Assembly: GCA_934130025.1 (NCBI GenBank)
Contig: CAKOXG010000005.1
Location: 1-58,018 of the forward strand
Direction of reading: 5' to 3'
Length of the DNA: 58,018 bases
Source of the DNA: an uncultured Clostridia bacterium
GTDB lineage: Bacteria > Bacillota > Clostridia > TANB77 > CAG-508
The notes below the pieces were generated by a model that was given only the letters and a program-made list of their open reading frames with translations, did no database searches and was not told the DNA's origin. Each line of letters begins with the position of its first letter. Within the stretch, counting starts at the first letter, position 1. Shown piece after piece: positions 41,615-50,501 of this stretch. The translations under genes and the position numbers were made by a program.

Positions 41615-43705
41615 TTAGTTTATAATCTGTACTGTAGGCAATGCCGAAACATCTTCTGTTATTTGGTTTGTGTTCATTCCAAAATATTGTGCAATTACAT
41701 CTCTTGCCACTTCTGCAGTATAGTTTCCATGTCCTCCATTTCTAACAAAAACAACTATTGCAATTTCCGGATCATCAAATGGGGCAAACCCAACAAACCA
41801 AGCATTGGTTTTATCCTTTACTCCTGTTTGTGCAGAACCTGTTTTTCCCCCTACTTCAATATTAAATCCCTGGAATATTGAATACGCTGTTCCTCCTGAT
41901 TCGCTTGTAACCCCCCTCATTCCTTCCAATACAGCATCTATATTCTTTTCATCAAATGTTATTTCTTCTGTTTGCTCATCTTCTAAGCCAAGCTTTTCCT
42001 TAACATATTGCTCATATTCTTCCCTTGGCACTTCACTTCCATCTGAGTTTATTATTGACTTTACAATTGTAACATCTGTTTTCTTTCCTTTATTTGCAAT
42101 CATTGATACATATTTTGCCATTTGTATTGGTGTGAAGGTATTGTAACTTTGTCCTATGGCTGCTGAAATTGTTTCTCCTGGATTCCAAACCCTTTTTTCT
42201 TGCTCTGCAATCTTGCTACTTGCAAGTACTCCTGATATTTCTCCTTTTAATTCAACTCCAGTTTTATGTCCTAACCCTAGATAATACGCATATTTAGCTA
42301 GAGTGTCTATTCCTAATCTATCTCCTACTTCATAAAAGAAATAGTTACAAGATTTTTTTATAGCATCTGATACTGCAATCCAACCGTGCCCAGATTTATT
42401 CCAACATTTCCAACTACTATTATATTTTTTAAATATTCCAACATCTCGTATTTTCTCTGTTGTAGATATTTTTCCCTCTTGTAATCCAGCTATTGCTGTT
42501 GCCATCTTAAATGTTGAACCTGGTGAATACATCGCTGAGATTGCCTTATTTTCAAGTGGTTTTGTATCTCCATTTATATAATAACTCCATGTTTGTGTAT
42601 CTATTCCATTTACAAAAGATGCAGGATCATAATCTGGGTAACTTGCCATTGCAAGCACTTCTCCTGTTTTTACATTCATAACTACTGCTGCTCCCGCATC
42701 TGCTGGGAATGCTGTACCAAAACCTCCTGAAGAAATTTTTTCTATGTTATTTTTTAGAGCCTCTTCAGTAACAGCTTGTAATTTTGAATCTATTGTAAGT
42801 ATTACATCAGCTCCTGAAATAGCCTCTTTAGATGTATACTCTCCTGTTGTTGTGCCATCAACATCCATATCTATCTGTTTCGTTCCATCTGTTCCCTTCA
42901 GGTATTTTTCAAAAGTATATTCAATTCCTGCTTTTCCAATTATGTCGTTCTGGTCGTACATTTCTTCGTTTTCAGCTAGTTCACTTTCTTCTATCTGTCC
43001 TATTCTTCCCACAATGTGAGATGCTGTTTTTCCAAGTGGATATACCCTAACTGGTTTTGTAATTATTTCAACACCTGAAAATTCATTATTTCTTTCATTT
43101 ATTTCAAGCATACTTTTTTCACTTATATTATCTGCAATTTGTATAGACTTAGTATTGCTATATCCTTTATAAGAAATTTCATACCTTATCGCCATAATTT
43201 TTCTTACTTCTTCTATGTTTTCATTACTAATTTCGTACTTCTTCTTGAAAAAATTAAAAGCTTCTTCTGCACCTGCATTTTCATCTATATTATTTGCCTT
43301 TTTCCATTTTATCTGACTTTCTTCCTCTGATAATTTAAATCTATATGGATTAACATCTATAAGGAAGTTATCCACATATGAATCACCATTTGTGGATAGT
43401 ACATTCAACAAATTCAATATAGTGTTATTAAGCGTCTCATTATTGGCCTTTGTTTTATATAGCACAACAGAATACTGTGCATCAGTTCCAGCAATCACCG
43501 TTCCAGAACTATCTTTTATGTTTCCCCTATCTGCTTTTAACACACTTTCTCTCGTAAGTTTTGTATTGGATGTTTCTCTGTATTCTTGTCCATGAACAAT
43601 TTGAAGATTGAATAACTGCAACAACAACACAATACCAATTATATATACAAAAATAGTTATAATATTATATCTTATTCTATCATTTTTTTCTCTAATTTTA
43701 GACAC
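41615..43705 (-). CDS. mrdA: Penicillin-binding protein 2 (rod-shape transpeptidase)
   Basis: A 696-aa class B PBP that crosslinks peptidoglycan during elongation. It has an N-terminal transmembrane helix (about 12-33), a PBP dimerisation domain and a transpeptidase domain. Active-site motifs: SPGSTFKMATA (SxxK), KSCNYFF (SxN) and GGKTGSAQTG (KTG). The start codon is GTG (43703-43705) with AAGAAGGTG upstream. Position after mreB-mreC-mreD identifies it as the elongasome PBP2 rather than SpoVD. It is followed by minC. Confidence 0.92.
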   Translation of the reverse strand: MSKIREKNDRIRYNIITIFVYIIGIVLLLQLFNLQIVHGQEYRETSNTKLTRESVLKADRGNIKDSSGTVIAGTDAQYSVVLYKTKANNETLNNTILNLLNVLSTNGDSYVDNFLIDVNPYRFKLSEEESQIKWKKANNIDENAGAEEAFNFFKKKYEISNENIEEVRKIMAIRYEISYKGYSNTKSIQIADNISEKSMLEINERNNEFSGVEIITKPVRVYPLGKTASHIVGRIGQIEESELAENEEMYDQNDIIGKAGIEYTFEKYLKGTDGTKQIDMDVDGTTTGEYTSKEAISGADVILTIDSKLQAVTEEALKNNIEKISSGGFGTAFPADAGAAVVMNVKTGEVLAMASYPDYDPASFVNGIDTQTWSYYINGDTKPLENKAISAMYSPGSTFKMATAIAGLQEGKISTTEKIRDVGIFKKYNSSWKCWNKSGHGWIAVSDAIKKSCNYFFYEVGDRLGIDTLAKYAYYLGLGHKTGVELKGEISGVLASSKIAEQEKRVWNPGETISAAIGQSYNTFTPIQMAKYVSMIANKGKKTDVTIVKSIINSDGSEVPREEYEQYVKEKLGLEDEQTEEITFDEKNIDAVLEGMRGVTSESGGTAYSIFQGFNIEVGGKTGSAQTGVKDKTNAWFVGFAPFDDPEIAIVVFVRNGGHGNYTAEVARDVIAQYFGMNTNQITEDVSALPTVQIIN

Positions 43706-43721
43706 TTATTCACCTTCTTAA

Positions 43722-44255
43722 TTAAAAATATCTTGTTAGTATAAATTTATCGTCAAAGAGGTTTTCTAAATAATATCCAGCTTTTTTTATTAATGGATAT
43801 ATTATAATGGCAATTAATACATTAAATGCTATTTCTATTGCTAATATTTTAACAAAATAAAGTATTTCTATTGTTCCACTTGTTCTTAGCATTGTCAAAA
43901 CATATGCAGTTAACTCATATAGCATGGTTGCAATAGCAACCATTAACGTAACAATAAATCTGCTATCCTTTGAAAAATTTTTACTCAAAATTTCACCAAG
44001 TAGTCCTATCATTCCTAATGTGAGGGCTGATATGCCAACAGTTTTTCCAAGGACTATATCCAGGTACAATCCGCAACCTATTCCAAACATCAATCCTTGT
44101 TTTCTTTTTACGAATAGTCCTATGAATAATACTAATATTACATATAAATTTGGCATGATTCCACCAATATTAAACCATGTAAAAAAATTTGATTGAAGGA
44201 AGTATATTAAAAAAAACGTCAATATTAATACTACAATTGATATAAATTTCTTCAT
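43722..44255 (-). CDS. mreD: Rod shape-determining protein MreD
   Basis: A 177-aa polytopic membrane protein with about five helices and the family-typical pattern MPNLYVILVLFIGLFVKRKQG and GCGLYLDIVLGKTVGISALT. MreD works with MreC and RodA/PBP2 in lateral wall synthesis. It lies between mreC and mrdA with short gaps. Confidence 0.92.
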   Translation of the reverse strand: MKKFISIVVLILTFFLIYFLQSNFFTWFNIGGIMPNLYVILVLFIGLFVKRKQGLMFGIGCGLYLDIVLGKTVGISALTLGMIGLLGEILSKNFSKDSRFIVTLMVAIATMLYELTAYVLTMLRTSGTIEILYFVKILAIEIAFNVLIAIIIYPLIKKAGYYLENLFDDKFILTRYF

Positions 44256-44273
44256 TTTTATCTTCCTTCCTTT

Positions 44274-45089
44274 TTATTTTATTATTACAAGTACAGTTTC
44301 CAATTTATTAAAGTTTACAGCTGGCTCTACAATGGCATATCTGTTTGTCAAGTTTTTCGTATTAATTACCTGTTTTACTGTTCCTATTGTTATCCCTTTT
44401 GGATAAATTCCTCCCATTCCTGATGTTTCAACTTTGTCTTTTTCCAGTATTGTTGCACTTGTGGGAATATATGTAGCTTTTAGCATTGTGGTATTTTCCA
44501 AGTTTCCCTTTACCACGACTGTATCCCTTGCAGCTCCAACAATGCTTGTTACAGCACTTGAAGTATCTAATATTGTTTGAACTTTTGCTGTTGAATCTGT
44601 AACAGAAATTACATGTCCCACTAATCCCTCATTTGCTATAACTGGCATTCCAACTGTAATACCATCATTTTTACCTATATTAATTACAATTATATTATTG
44701 TAATTGCTTGTACTTTTGTTTATTACATAAGCTGGAACAGTGGTGTATTCTGTATATTTATCTTTTAGGTTCACATATTCTTTTAGTGTTTCATTTTCTG
44801 ATTTTACAATCTCGTATTCTCTTAAAGTTTTTTCAAGTTCACTATTTTTTTCTTTTAATGTCCTGTTTTCCTCTTTTAGAGAAGCCATATCTGAAAAGAA
44901 TGTATTATTTCCAGTTATTTTGTTTTTTATATATGTTATTCCATTTTGAACTGGCATTACAAAAGAACTTAGTGCTCCTCCTATATGTGAAAAATCTTCT
45001 ATATTTATATTAGAAACAACTACAATCAATACTAAAATTATTATTGTAATTATTACACCTATAATTCCAGTTTTTTTACTTTTATACAT
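44274..45089 (-). CDS. mreC: Rod shape-determining protein MreC
   Basis: A 271-aa bitopic protein: transmembrane helix (about 10-28), a coiled-coil (LKEENRTLKEKNSELEKTLR, about 70-105) and the MreC beta domain (VGMPVIANEGLVGHVISVTD, GIYPKGITIGTVKQVI). The ATG at 45089 follows GAAGGAGATAAGA; a TTG five codons earlier is the alternative. It is downstream of mreB. Confidence 0.94.
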   Translation of the reverse strand: MYKSKKTGIIGVIITIIILVLIVVVSNINIEDFSHIGGALSSFVMPVQNGITYIKNKITGNNTFFSDMASLKEENRTLKEKNSELEKTLREYEIVKSENETLKEYVNLKDKYTEYTTVPAYVINKSTSNYNNIIVINIGKNDGITVGMPVIANEGLVGHVISVTDSTAKVQTILDTSSAVTSIVGAARDTVVVKGNLENTTMLKATYIPTSATILEKDKVETSGMGGIYPKGITIGTVKQVINTKNLTNRYAIVEPAVNFNKLETVLVIIK

Positions 45090-45112
45090 TCTTATCTCCT
45101 TCAAACTAACTT

Positions 45113-46138
45113 CTATCTTTTTCTACGAATTAAGGCTGTTCTAAGCTTGTCCAAATCCTCAATTGTCTTACTTGTTCCCTTGGCGACACAATCCAATGGG
45201 CTATCTGCTAAGTATACTGGTATTTCAATTTTTTGCGAAATTAGGGTATCTAATCCCTTTATTAACGCTCCTCCACCCGTTAGTACTATTCCTCTTTCAA
45301 CAATATCAGAAGCAAGCTCTGGAGGCGTTTTCTCTAATGTTGATTTTACTAAATCAATTATTTTTTCTATTGATTCCTCCATTGCTTCTTGAATTTGTGC
45401 TGATGTAGCTTCTCTATTCTCTGGGAGTCCATTGCTTAAATCTCTTCCCCTTATAGTCATACTCTTTGCAGTAACTAGTGGAATTGCACAGCCTAATTCT
45501 ATTTTTAGCTCTTCTGCAGCAGCATACCCAATTGCCAAGTTTAGATTATTTTTTATATATGCAATTATTGCTTCATCAATTGAATCGCCAGCAGTTTTTA
45601 TTGAATCGCTTACCACTATTCCGCCAAGCGAAACCACTGCAACCTCAGTAGTTCCTCCCCCAATGTCTACAACCATATTTCCTGATGGCTCTGCTACATC
45701 AAGCCCGGCACCAATTGCTGCTGCCATTGGTTCTTCTATTAGGTATACTTCTCTTGCTCCACTTTGCATAACAGCTTCTTCTACGGCTCTTTCTTCAACC
45801 TCCGTAATTCCAGATGGCACACCCACAACCACTCTCGGCCTTCCTATATTGTACCTTTTACACACTTTATGTAGTAAATTTTTTATCATTAAATTCGTTG
45901 CTGTAAAATCTGCAATTACTCCATCTTTCATTGGTCTTACAGCTTTTATTTGTTCTGGCGTTCTTCCAAGCATTTCTTTTGCATCTCTACCAGTTGCAAC
46001 AATTTGATTTGTTTGTCTATTTATTGCGACAACAGATGGTTCATTAACCACTATTCCTTTTCCCTTTATTGTTAACAATATGTTAGATGTTCCCAAATCC
46101 ATACCTATATCTTTAATCCCTATTGAAAAAAATCCCAT
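45113..46138 (-). CDS. mreB: Rod shape-determining protein MreB (actin homologue)
   Basis: A 341-aa bacterial actin. Phosphate 1 motif DLGTSNILLTIKGKGIVVNE, phosphate 2 MVVDIGGGTTEVAVVSLGG and the adenosine motif GIVLTGGGALIKGLD are intact, as is the hydrophobic membrane-binding N-terminus (MGFFSIGIKDIG). The ATG follows AAGGTAGGAG. It follows radC by 10 nt in the usual clostridial radC-mreBCD order. Confidence 0.97.
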   Translation of the reverse strand: MGFFSIGIKDIGMDLGTSNILLTIKGKGIVVNEPSVVAINRQTNQIVATGRDAKEMLGRTPEQIKAVRPMKDGVIADFTATNLMIKNLLHKVCKRYNIGRPRVVVGVPSGITEVEERAVEEAVMQSGAREVYLIEEPMAAAIGAGLDVAEPSGNMVVDIGGGTTEVAVVSLGGIVVSDSIKTAGDSIDEAIIAYIKNNLNLAIGYAAAEELKIELGCAIPLVTAKSMTIRGRDLSNGLPENREATSAQIQEAMEESIEKIIDLVKSTLEKTPPELASDIVERGIVLTGGGALIKGLDTLISQKIEIPVYLADSPLDCVAKGTSKTIEDLDKLRTALIRRKR

Positions 46139-46148
46139 TGCTAAACTC

Positions 46149-46841
46149 CTACCTTTCTTTTTTTACAAGCGTCATAATACTAAAAAAACTATGCCCTGCC
46201 ACAATCACGTGGTCCAATAGTTCTATTCCCAGAATCTTGCTTGCTTCATCTAGCGTTTTTGTGAATTCTATATCTTCTGTACTTGGCTGTGGATTTCCAC
46301 TTGGATGATTATGCACAATAACTATTTTAGGCGCTCCAAGCTTTATTGCTTCTGCTAAAATGTCTTTTGGTGCAATAGATACGTTACTTGTTCCTCCTTC
46401 TGCTACCTCCATTATTTTCATTAAACTGCATTTTGTGTTTAACATTATAGCCTTAACTTTTTCTCTTTTACAATCCGCCAGTTCCTGCATAAATAAATCT
46501 GCAACATCTTTTGTACTCCTGATACTAATATTTAGTTTATCTATTGGTTTACTAGCTCTTTTGTTTATTTCACAAAGTGCTTGTATTTGTATTGCCTTTA
46601 TTTTGCCTATTCCTTTTATTTTTATAAGATCACAAAATGTAATATCATTCAAAAATTTTAAATTTTCTTTTTTATTTGTTCTAATCGCAAGTATTTCTTG
46701 GGCAAGCTGCACTGCCGTTTTTTCTTTGGTTCCTGTTTTTATTATTATTGCTAAAAGCTCTGCATTTGATAAACTTTCTATTCCATACATTTGAGCTTTT
46801 TCATAGGGTCTTTCCGATTCCGGTAAGTCTTTTATTATCAT
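46149..46841 (-). CDS. radC: JAB-domain protein RadC
   Basis: A 230-aa protein with an N-terminal helix-hairpin-helix (LKFLNDITFCDLIKIKGIG) and a C-terminal JAB1/MPN metal-binding domain (IVIVHNHPSGNPQPSTEDIE: HxH...S...D). RadC is widespread; its role in repair is doubtful and the activity is unknown. It precedes mreB as in many Bacillota. Confidence 0.95.
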   Translation of the reverse strand: MIIKDLPESERPYEKAQMYGIESLSNAELLAIIIKTGTKEKTAVQLAQEILAIRTNKKENLKFLNDITFCDLIKIKGIGKIKAIQIQALCEINKRASKPIDKLNISIRSTKDVADLFMQELADCKREKVKAIMLNTKCSLMKIMEVAEGGTSNVSIAPKDILAEAIKLGAPKIVIVHNHPSGNPQPSTEDIEFTKTLDEASKILGIELLDHVIVAGHSFFSIMTLVKKER

Positions 46842-46872
46842 TAAAGTCCTTTCTACCCCTATTGCTTTTTAC

Positions 46873-47124
46873 TTATATTGACTTTCTATATATAAACATT
46901 GAGATTATTACTCCTACTATGCTTGCTATATTTATTTTAAACATAATTGCAAAAGTAAGCTTAACAACTCCTAAGTCCAAAATTAATGGTGATGATAAGC
47001 CAAATTCTTGTCCATATGATAACCACCATAAAAAATCTATTCCTGATGTTAAATTACCAATTAATCCTCCAATTACTAAGCCTGCTAATATAAATAATAC
47101 GCATACCCAACCTTTTCCTTTCAT
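46873..47124 (-). CDS. DUF4321 small membrane protein
   Basis: An 83-aa protein with two transmembrane helices (about 7-27 and 58-78) separated by FLWWLSYGQEFGLSSPLILD, and LTFAIMFKINIASIVGVI in the second helix. This pattern is that of the uncharacterised DUF4321 family, commonly found beside radC/mreB in Clostridia. Its promoter at 47198-47226 probably drives the whole radC-mre-mrdA-minC run. Confidence 0.85.
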   Translation of the reverse strand: MKGKGWVCVLFILAGLVIGGLIGNLTSGIDFLWWLSYGQEFGLSSPLILDLGVVKLTFAIMFKINIASIVGVIISMFIYRKSI

Positions 47125-47197
47125 TGTTTTTTCCTCCGTTTTTTGTTATTTGTATGTAGAAAATATGCTCTTCTACATGCTTAATTTATACCTAAGT

Positions 47198-47226
47198 ATT
47201 ATATATTGAAATGGGAATTTTTTCAA
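47198..47226 (-). promoter_or_regulatory. Promoter of the DUF4321-radC-mre-mrdA-minC operon
   Basis: TTGAAA (47221-47226) and TATAAT (47198-47203) on the minus strand with 17-nt spacing, about 75 nt before the first ATG. A small hairpin (ATGTAGAA/TTCTACAT, 47154-47178) lies in the leader. No other minus-strand promoter of similar quality was noticed before minC. Confidence 0.75.
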
Positions 47227-47368
47227 TAGTTATACATATTTTTATTTTTATCTTTATTTTTTTATTTTTATGTGCTATATTGTTATTACATTTTTTTATC
47301 TATTTAATATAATATAGTAATAAATGAATTTCCATATTTTGTTCATTTAAATATTTTTCTCTTGGTAG

Positions 47369-47374
47369 TATAAT
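47369..47374 (+). promoter_or_regulatory. -10 box for mecA
   Basis: TATAAT with a weak TTTAAA -35 at 17 nt. It is about 80 nt before the mecA ATG. The rest of the 330-nt divergent gap is AT-rich. Confidence 0.55.
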
Positions 47375-47455
47375 ATATTTATAAAACAAAATATCGACAA
47401 GAAATAGTGGTTTTAATAGAAGTAATGTAGTTCTTGAATTTTAAGGAGGATTTTA

Positions 47456-48094
47456 ATGAAATTTGAAAAAGTTAATAATGATAAAATGAGAGTTACTTTG
47501 AGCCGCGACGATCTTAAAGCTAACGACATTGATTTGCATTCATTTATGTCTGACTCGAGCGAAACTGAGTCATTGTTCTTAGCCGTTCTTAACAAAGCTG
47601 AACAAGATTATGGTTTTTCTACTGATAACTATAGATTGAAAGTTGAAACATTTGCCATGGATGACGGAAACTTTATCTTAACAATTACAAGAAGCCCATC
47701 AGATATTTCTGGAGAAACTAATTCCAGTGTATTTCAAAGGAAAAAATTTAGAATTTCCAGAAAAACACCCTCAAAATCTTCTGAATGTTTAGTTTATAAA
47801 TTTGATACTTTCGACGATTTTTGCGGTTTTTCCAGACAGTTATACAATTCACATATTTTAGATGCAGATAAGATTGCAAAATCTTCAATGCTATATTCAT
47901 ATAATAATAGTTATTATTGGGCATTAAACAATATAAATTCGAATTATCAATATTTGAAAAAAATTTACTCGTCTATTACAGAATTTGGTACATATGTTAG
48001 CTCTCTAAAATCTTTTATTGCCAAGTTACACGAGAGTGGCACACTTATAATAAAATCAAAAGCCATAAAAATATGTTCTAAATATTTTATATGA
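47456..48094 (+). CDS. mecA: Adaptor protein MecA
   Basis: A 212-aa adaptor that targets proteins to the ClpC unfoldase and, in B. subtilis, controls ComK and Spo0A activity. The N-terminal recognition domain reads KVNNDKMRVTLSRDDLKAND and the C-terminal ClpC-binding domain YKFDTFDDFCGFSRQLYN and SSLKSFIAKLHESGTLI. Length is typical. The ATG follows AAGGAGG. It stands alone on the plus strand between minus-strand runs. Confidence 0.93.
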   Translation: MKFEKVNNDKMRVTLSRDDLKANDIDLHSFMSDSSETESLFLAVLNKAEQDYGFSTDNYRLKVETFAMDDGNFILTITRSPSDISGETNSSVFQRKKFRISRKTPSKSSECLVYKFDTFDDFCGFSRQLYNSHILDADKIAKSSMLYSYNNSYYWALNNINSNYQYLKKIYSSITEFGTYVSSLKSFIAKLHESGTLIIKSKAIKICSKYFI

Positions 48095-48111
48095 TTACAA
48101 ATTTATATAAA

Positions 48112-48146
48112 AAAGATTCAAAGTAAAATCTTAACTTTGAATCTTT
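48112..48146. terminator. Bidirectional terminator between mecA and the M23 gene
   Basis: AAAGATTCAAAGT (48112-48124) and ACTTTGAATCTTT (48134-48146) form a perfect 13-bp stem with flanking T-rich sequence on both strands. Confidence 0.88.
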
Positions 48147-48158
48147 CTTATTGTTTTA

Positions 48159-49175
48159 TTAGTATAAATAATTTTGCGGATCTTGTGCAATTCCATTTAC
48201 TCTTATTTCAAAATGTAGATGGTTTCCTGTTGAAATTCCTGTTGAACCAACTCTAGCAATTAATTGTCCTTGTGACACCTTTTGTCCTGCTGATACACTC
48301 AAAGAGCTACAATGTCCATACAGTGTTTGCACTCCATTTCCATGTGATAGTATTATATAATTTCCATATCCCCCACCATATCCATATTGTGCTACAGTTA
48401 CAGTTCCGGCAGCTGCTGCGTATATTGCAGTTCCTTTGTCTGCAGCTAGGTCTAGACCTTTATGGTTATCTCTGCTTCTCCAACCAAATCTTGATGAGAT
48501 TTGCTTATAATTTGTTATTGGCTTTACTAGAGAAATTCCCAAGTTTACAACATTTTTTGTATTGTTCATTCCCTTTACTCCAACACCTGAGCTACCATAG
48601 CGGCTTGAGGTTACAACTTTTTTTACAACTTCTACTTTTTTCTTATAAAGTCCAGCGACACATGTTTCTACTCCTGTAAACTCAGCTTTTTCAGTATTGT
48701 ATTTCTCTAATATAGTGATTTTATCACTATTTGTACTCTCTTTACTTTTTAGTTCATTTACTATTTTTTCAGCCTCTTCAAATGTTGATACATAATATTT
48801 TTCAGCTCCATCTTCAAGCAAAGCATAATATCTGTAGTATGTAGTTCCTTGAGAAACAACTTTATTGTATATTTCATCATCATTTGTTTCTACATCTCTT
48901 TTTAACAAACACAACTTATACTCTGGCATGTTTTCTATTTGCACAAAAGCAACATTTTGGCTTGTATCTCCAGATTGTAGTGCACTATTAATTTTAGCTT
49001 GTAGGCTGCTTTTATTTTTTGTGTAGCCAACAAATTCTCCATTTAAATTCACGCTATATGTTGGTTTAAAGAAATATGCCACCAAACACGCTATTATGGC
49101 TATTGCACACGTTATTAAAAATGCTAACCTTACTGAACGCTTAAAATGCGTAATAGATTTTTTTAATATATTTAT
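48159..49175 (-). CDS. M23 endopeptidase, membrane-anchored, with noncanonical start
   Basis: A peptidoglycan LytM-type metallopeptidase. Active-site motifs: SSRFGWRSRDNHKGLDLAAD (HxxxD) and LYGHCSSLSVSAGQ plus GNHLHFEIRVNG (HxH). N-terminal region: an anchor helix (RLAFLITCAIAIIACLVAYF), a signal-like basic stretch (KKSITHFKRSVR), then a domain of about 160 aa with no recognised fold. The first ATG/GTG/TTG in frame is a TTG at 49085, which would cut the anchor helix in half. The frame is open to 49175, where ATA lies 6 nt after GGAGAGG, so the gene seems to begin there (338 aa). It lies downstream of the foreign pseudogene region. Confidence 0.8.
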   Translation of the reverse strand: MNILKKSITHFKRSVRLAFLITCAIAIIACLVAYFFKPTYSVNLNGEFVGYTKNKSSLQAKINSALQSGDTSQNVAFVQIENMPEYKLCLLKRDVETNDDEIYNKVVSQGTTYYRYYALLEDGAEKYYVSTFEEAEKIVNELKSKESTNSDKITILEKYNTEKAEFTGVETCVAGLYKKKVEVVKKVVTSSRYGSSGVGVKGMNNTKNVVNLGISLVKPITNYKQISSRFGWRSRDNHKGLDLAADKGTAIYAAAAGTVTVAQYGYGGGYGNYIILSHGNGVQTLYGHCSSLSVSAGQKVSQGQLIARVGSTGISTGNHLHFEIRVNGIAQDPQNYLY

Positions 49176-49320
49176 ATTAACCCTCTCCTTTTATATTGTG
49201 CTTGTACTATTTTACACCATCTCGAATAAATTAACAAGTATTTTTTTACTTTTTATAAATTTCAACCTGTATGGTTATTTAACTTCACTTTTTTACTATA
49301 CATAATATTGGGTTCTAATT

Positions 49321-49358
49321 GAAAAATCCCCTAGTCTATACAAAATAAACTAGGGGAT
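49321..49358 (-). terminator. Intrinsic terminator after the foreign pseudogene
   Basis: ATCCCCTAGT (49326-49335) and ACTAGGGGAT (49349-49358) form a perfect 10-bp stem; the minus strand continues into TTTTTC. The GC-rich stem matches the composition of the pseudogene. Confidence 0.85.
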
Positions 49359-49365
49359 CTTTTAT

Positions 49366-49395
49366 ACCTATAACTTATATTCACTCGTTATAGGT
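49366..49395. repeat. Short perfect inverted repeat beside the foreign pseudogene
   Basis: ACCTATAAC (49366-49374) and GTTATAGGT (49387-49395) form a 9-bp palindromic pair with a 12-nt loop. It lies between the terminator and the pseudogene's last codons and may be an operator-type or insertion-border structure. Confidence 0.4.
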
Positions 49396-49408
49396 TAGTA
49401 TGAGGCTT

Positions 49409-49912
49409 TTACTTCTTCTTTTTCGTTTTCACTCGAATAAGAATAAGTACCGTAATCACATCAATTACTACCGTTTCCTTGGATTTAATTGTAATTTCAA
49501 TTGGCTGATTTCCAATTACATATCCATTGATCATCAGCTGCACCACCATTCATATTTACGATTGCATCAGGATCTCCTTTTAACTCCCGATAAGCATCAT
49601 TCAACGCATCTGTAACAACCGAAAAGTCAAGAACAGCATCGTCTTAGGCTGTTCTACTTTCGGAGCTACCGTAGATTTTGGTTGCACGTCTTGCTCGTCC
49701 ACTTCATCTAATTTCTGAACGGCAATTTCAGGAACTGCCGTTTCTTCTGGAATAGCTGTATTTTCTGGCTGTGGGGTACTGGTTGCTTCTGGTTCAGGTG
49801 TACTAGGCAATGCGTCATTTTCCGCGTACACTGCCGTCACTCCAAAAATTTGAAGCGAGAGCATAGTCGCCGCTACCAGGACTGCAAGTCCTTTCTTCGA
49901 CCGTTTTTTCAT
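49409..49912 (-). pseudogene. Decayed foreign surface-protein gene
   Basis: The first frame (49912 down to about 49640) reads MKKRSKKGLAVLVAATMLSL followed by a signal peptide ending VYAEN, then a Pro/Glu/Thr-rich stalk (STPEPEATSTPQPENTAIPE). It breaks near 49640; a second frame continues DAVLDFSVVTDALNDAYREL to a stop, and a third frame ends at 49409 with VIDVITVLILIRVKTKKKK. Two frameshifts mean it is not functional. Base composition is visibly GC-richer, with GCG, CCG and GTC codons that neighbours avoid. It has a strong GGAGG site. Probably a laterally acquired fragment of a wall or surface protein from a relative with higher GC. Confidence 0.7.
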
Positions 49913-49934
49913 AACGGTGCCTCCTTTTTAAATT

Positions 49935-50177
49935 TTATTGTAATTCATTTTTTACTGCTTGAATTTCAGTTTGAGTTGCTTGTTGAGCTGGCTTATAGTA
50001 TCCTTTTGTTTGTGCTATTTTAAATAGTTCATATTGAAAGCTTTCATCGTTATTTCTTATTTGTTGTATTGTTTGTCTAAGCTGCATATTTTCTGCTTCA
50101 GAAATAACTCCCTGATATGTTTTTAAGCTTCCTTTTACACCCTCTAGGATGTCATTTACCATTGTTTTTTCGTCCAT
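49935..50177 (-). CDS. CotF-like spore coat protein
   Basis: An 80-aa protein (ATG at 50177 chosen for spacing to AGGAGGT). It reads MDEKTMVNDILEGVKGSLKT and contains two helices with AENMQLRQTIQQIRNNDESF and FKIAQTKGYYKPA. The pattern belongs to the Coat F family of small clostridial and bacillar coat proteins that occur in pairs. It lies 9 nt after the second CotF-like gene. Confidence 0.75.
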   Translation of the reverse strand: MDEKTMVNDILEGVKGSLKTYQGVISEAENMQLRQTIQQIRNNDESFQYELFKIAQTKGYYKPAQQATQTEIQAVKNELQ

Positions 50178-50188
50178 CATATTACCTC

Positions 50189-50377
50189 CTAATCATTAAA
50201 AAAAGACATTAATTTTTGCTTTGTATTTAAAGCATCCTGTGCAGACTTTGTAAATATTTGCTTTATTTGTGGGTCTACAGCTTGAGAAGCATATGTGTTT
50301 AATTTTTGATAAGATGTCTCATGTGCTCCTATTAAATGGCGTAAATTTTGTAATTCAACTTGACTTAAATTTGACAT
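50189..50377 (-). CDS. CotF-like spore coat protein
   Basis: A 62-aa protein: MSNLSQVELQNLRHLIGAHE, then YASQAVDPQIKQIFTKSAQD. LRHLI..HE followed by a DPQIK helix is the typical first half of Coat F proteins, with the C-terminal half carried by the next gene. The pair is co-oriented and probably expressed late in the mother cell. Confidence 0.75.
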   Translation of the reverse strand: MSNLSQVELQNLRHLIGAHETSYQKLNTYASQAVDPQIKQIFTKSAQDALNTKQKLMSFFND

Positions 50378-50456
50378 TTTCTTCCTTCCTTTCTTTATGA
50401 ATTCTTAAATTATTATGCTCTATCAATTAAGGTTTTATACAATTTTAAAATATAAA

Positions 50457-50494
50457 AAATAGAAAATAAACTTTTAATTGTTCATTTTCTATTT
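50457..50494 (-). terminator. Intrinsic terminator of pcrA
   Basis: AAATAGAAAAT (50457-50467) and ATTTTCTATTT (50484-50494) form an 11-bp stem; TTTAT follows on the minus strand. Confidence 0.7.
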
Positions 50495-50501
50495 CTTATT
50501 T

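Noticed and set aside
46149..46841. RadC as an element-associated anti-restriction type
   Set aside because: It has the helix-hairpin-helix plus JAB layout and mreB synteny of the chromosomal form.
47380..47410. Spo0A box near mecA (TTGTCGAT on the minus strand)
   Set aside because: Only 7 of 9 positions match and no promoter context supports it.
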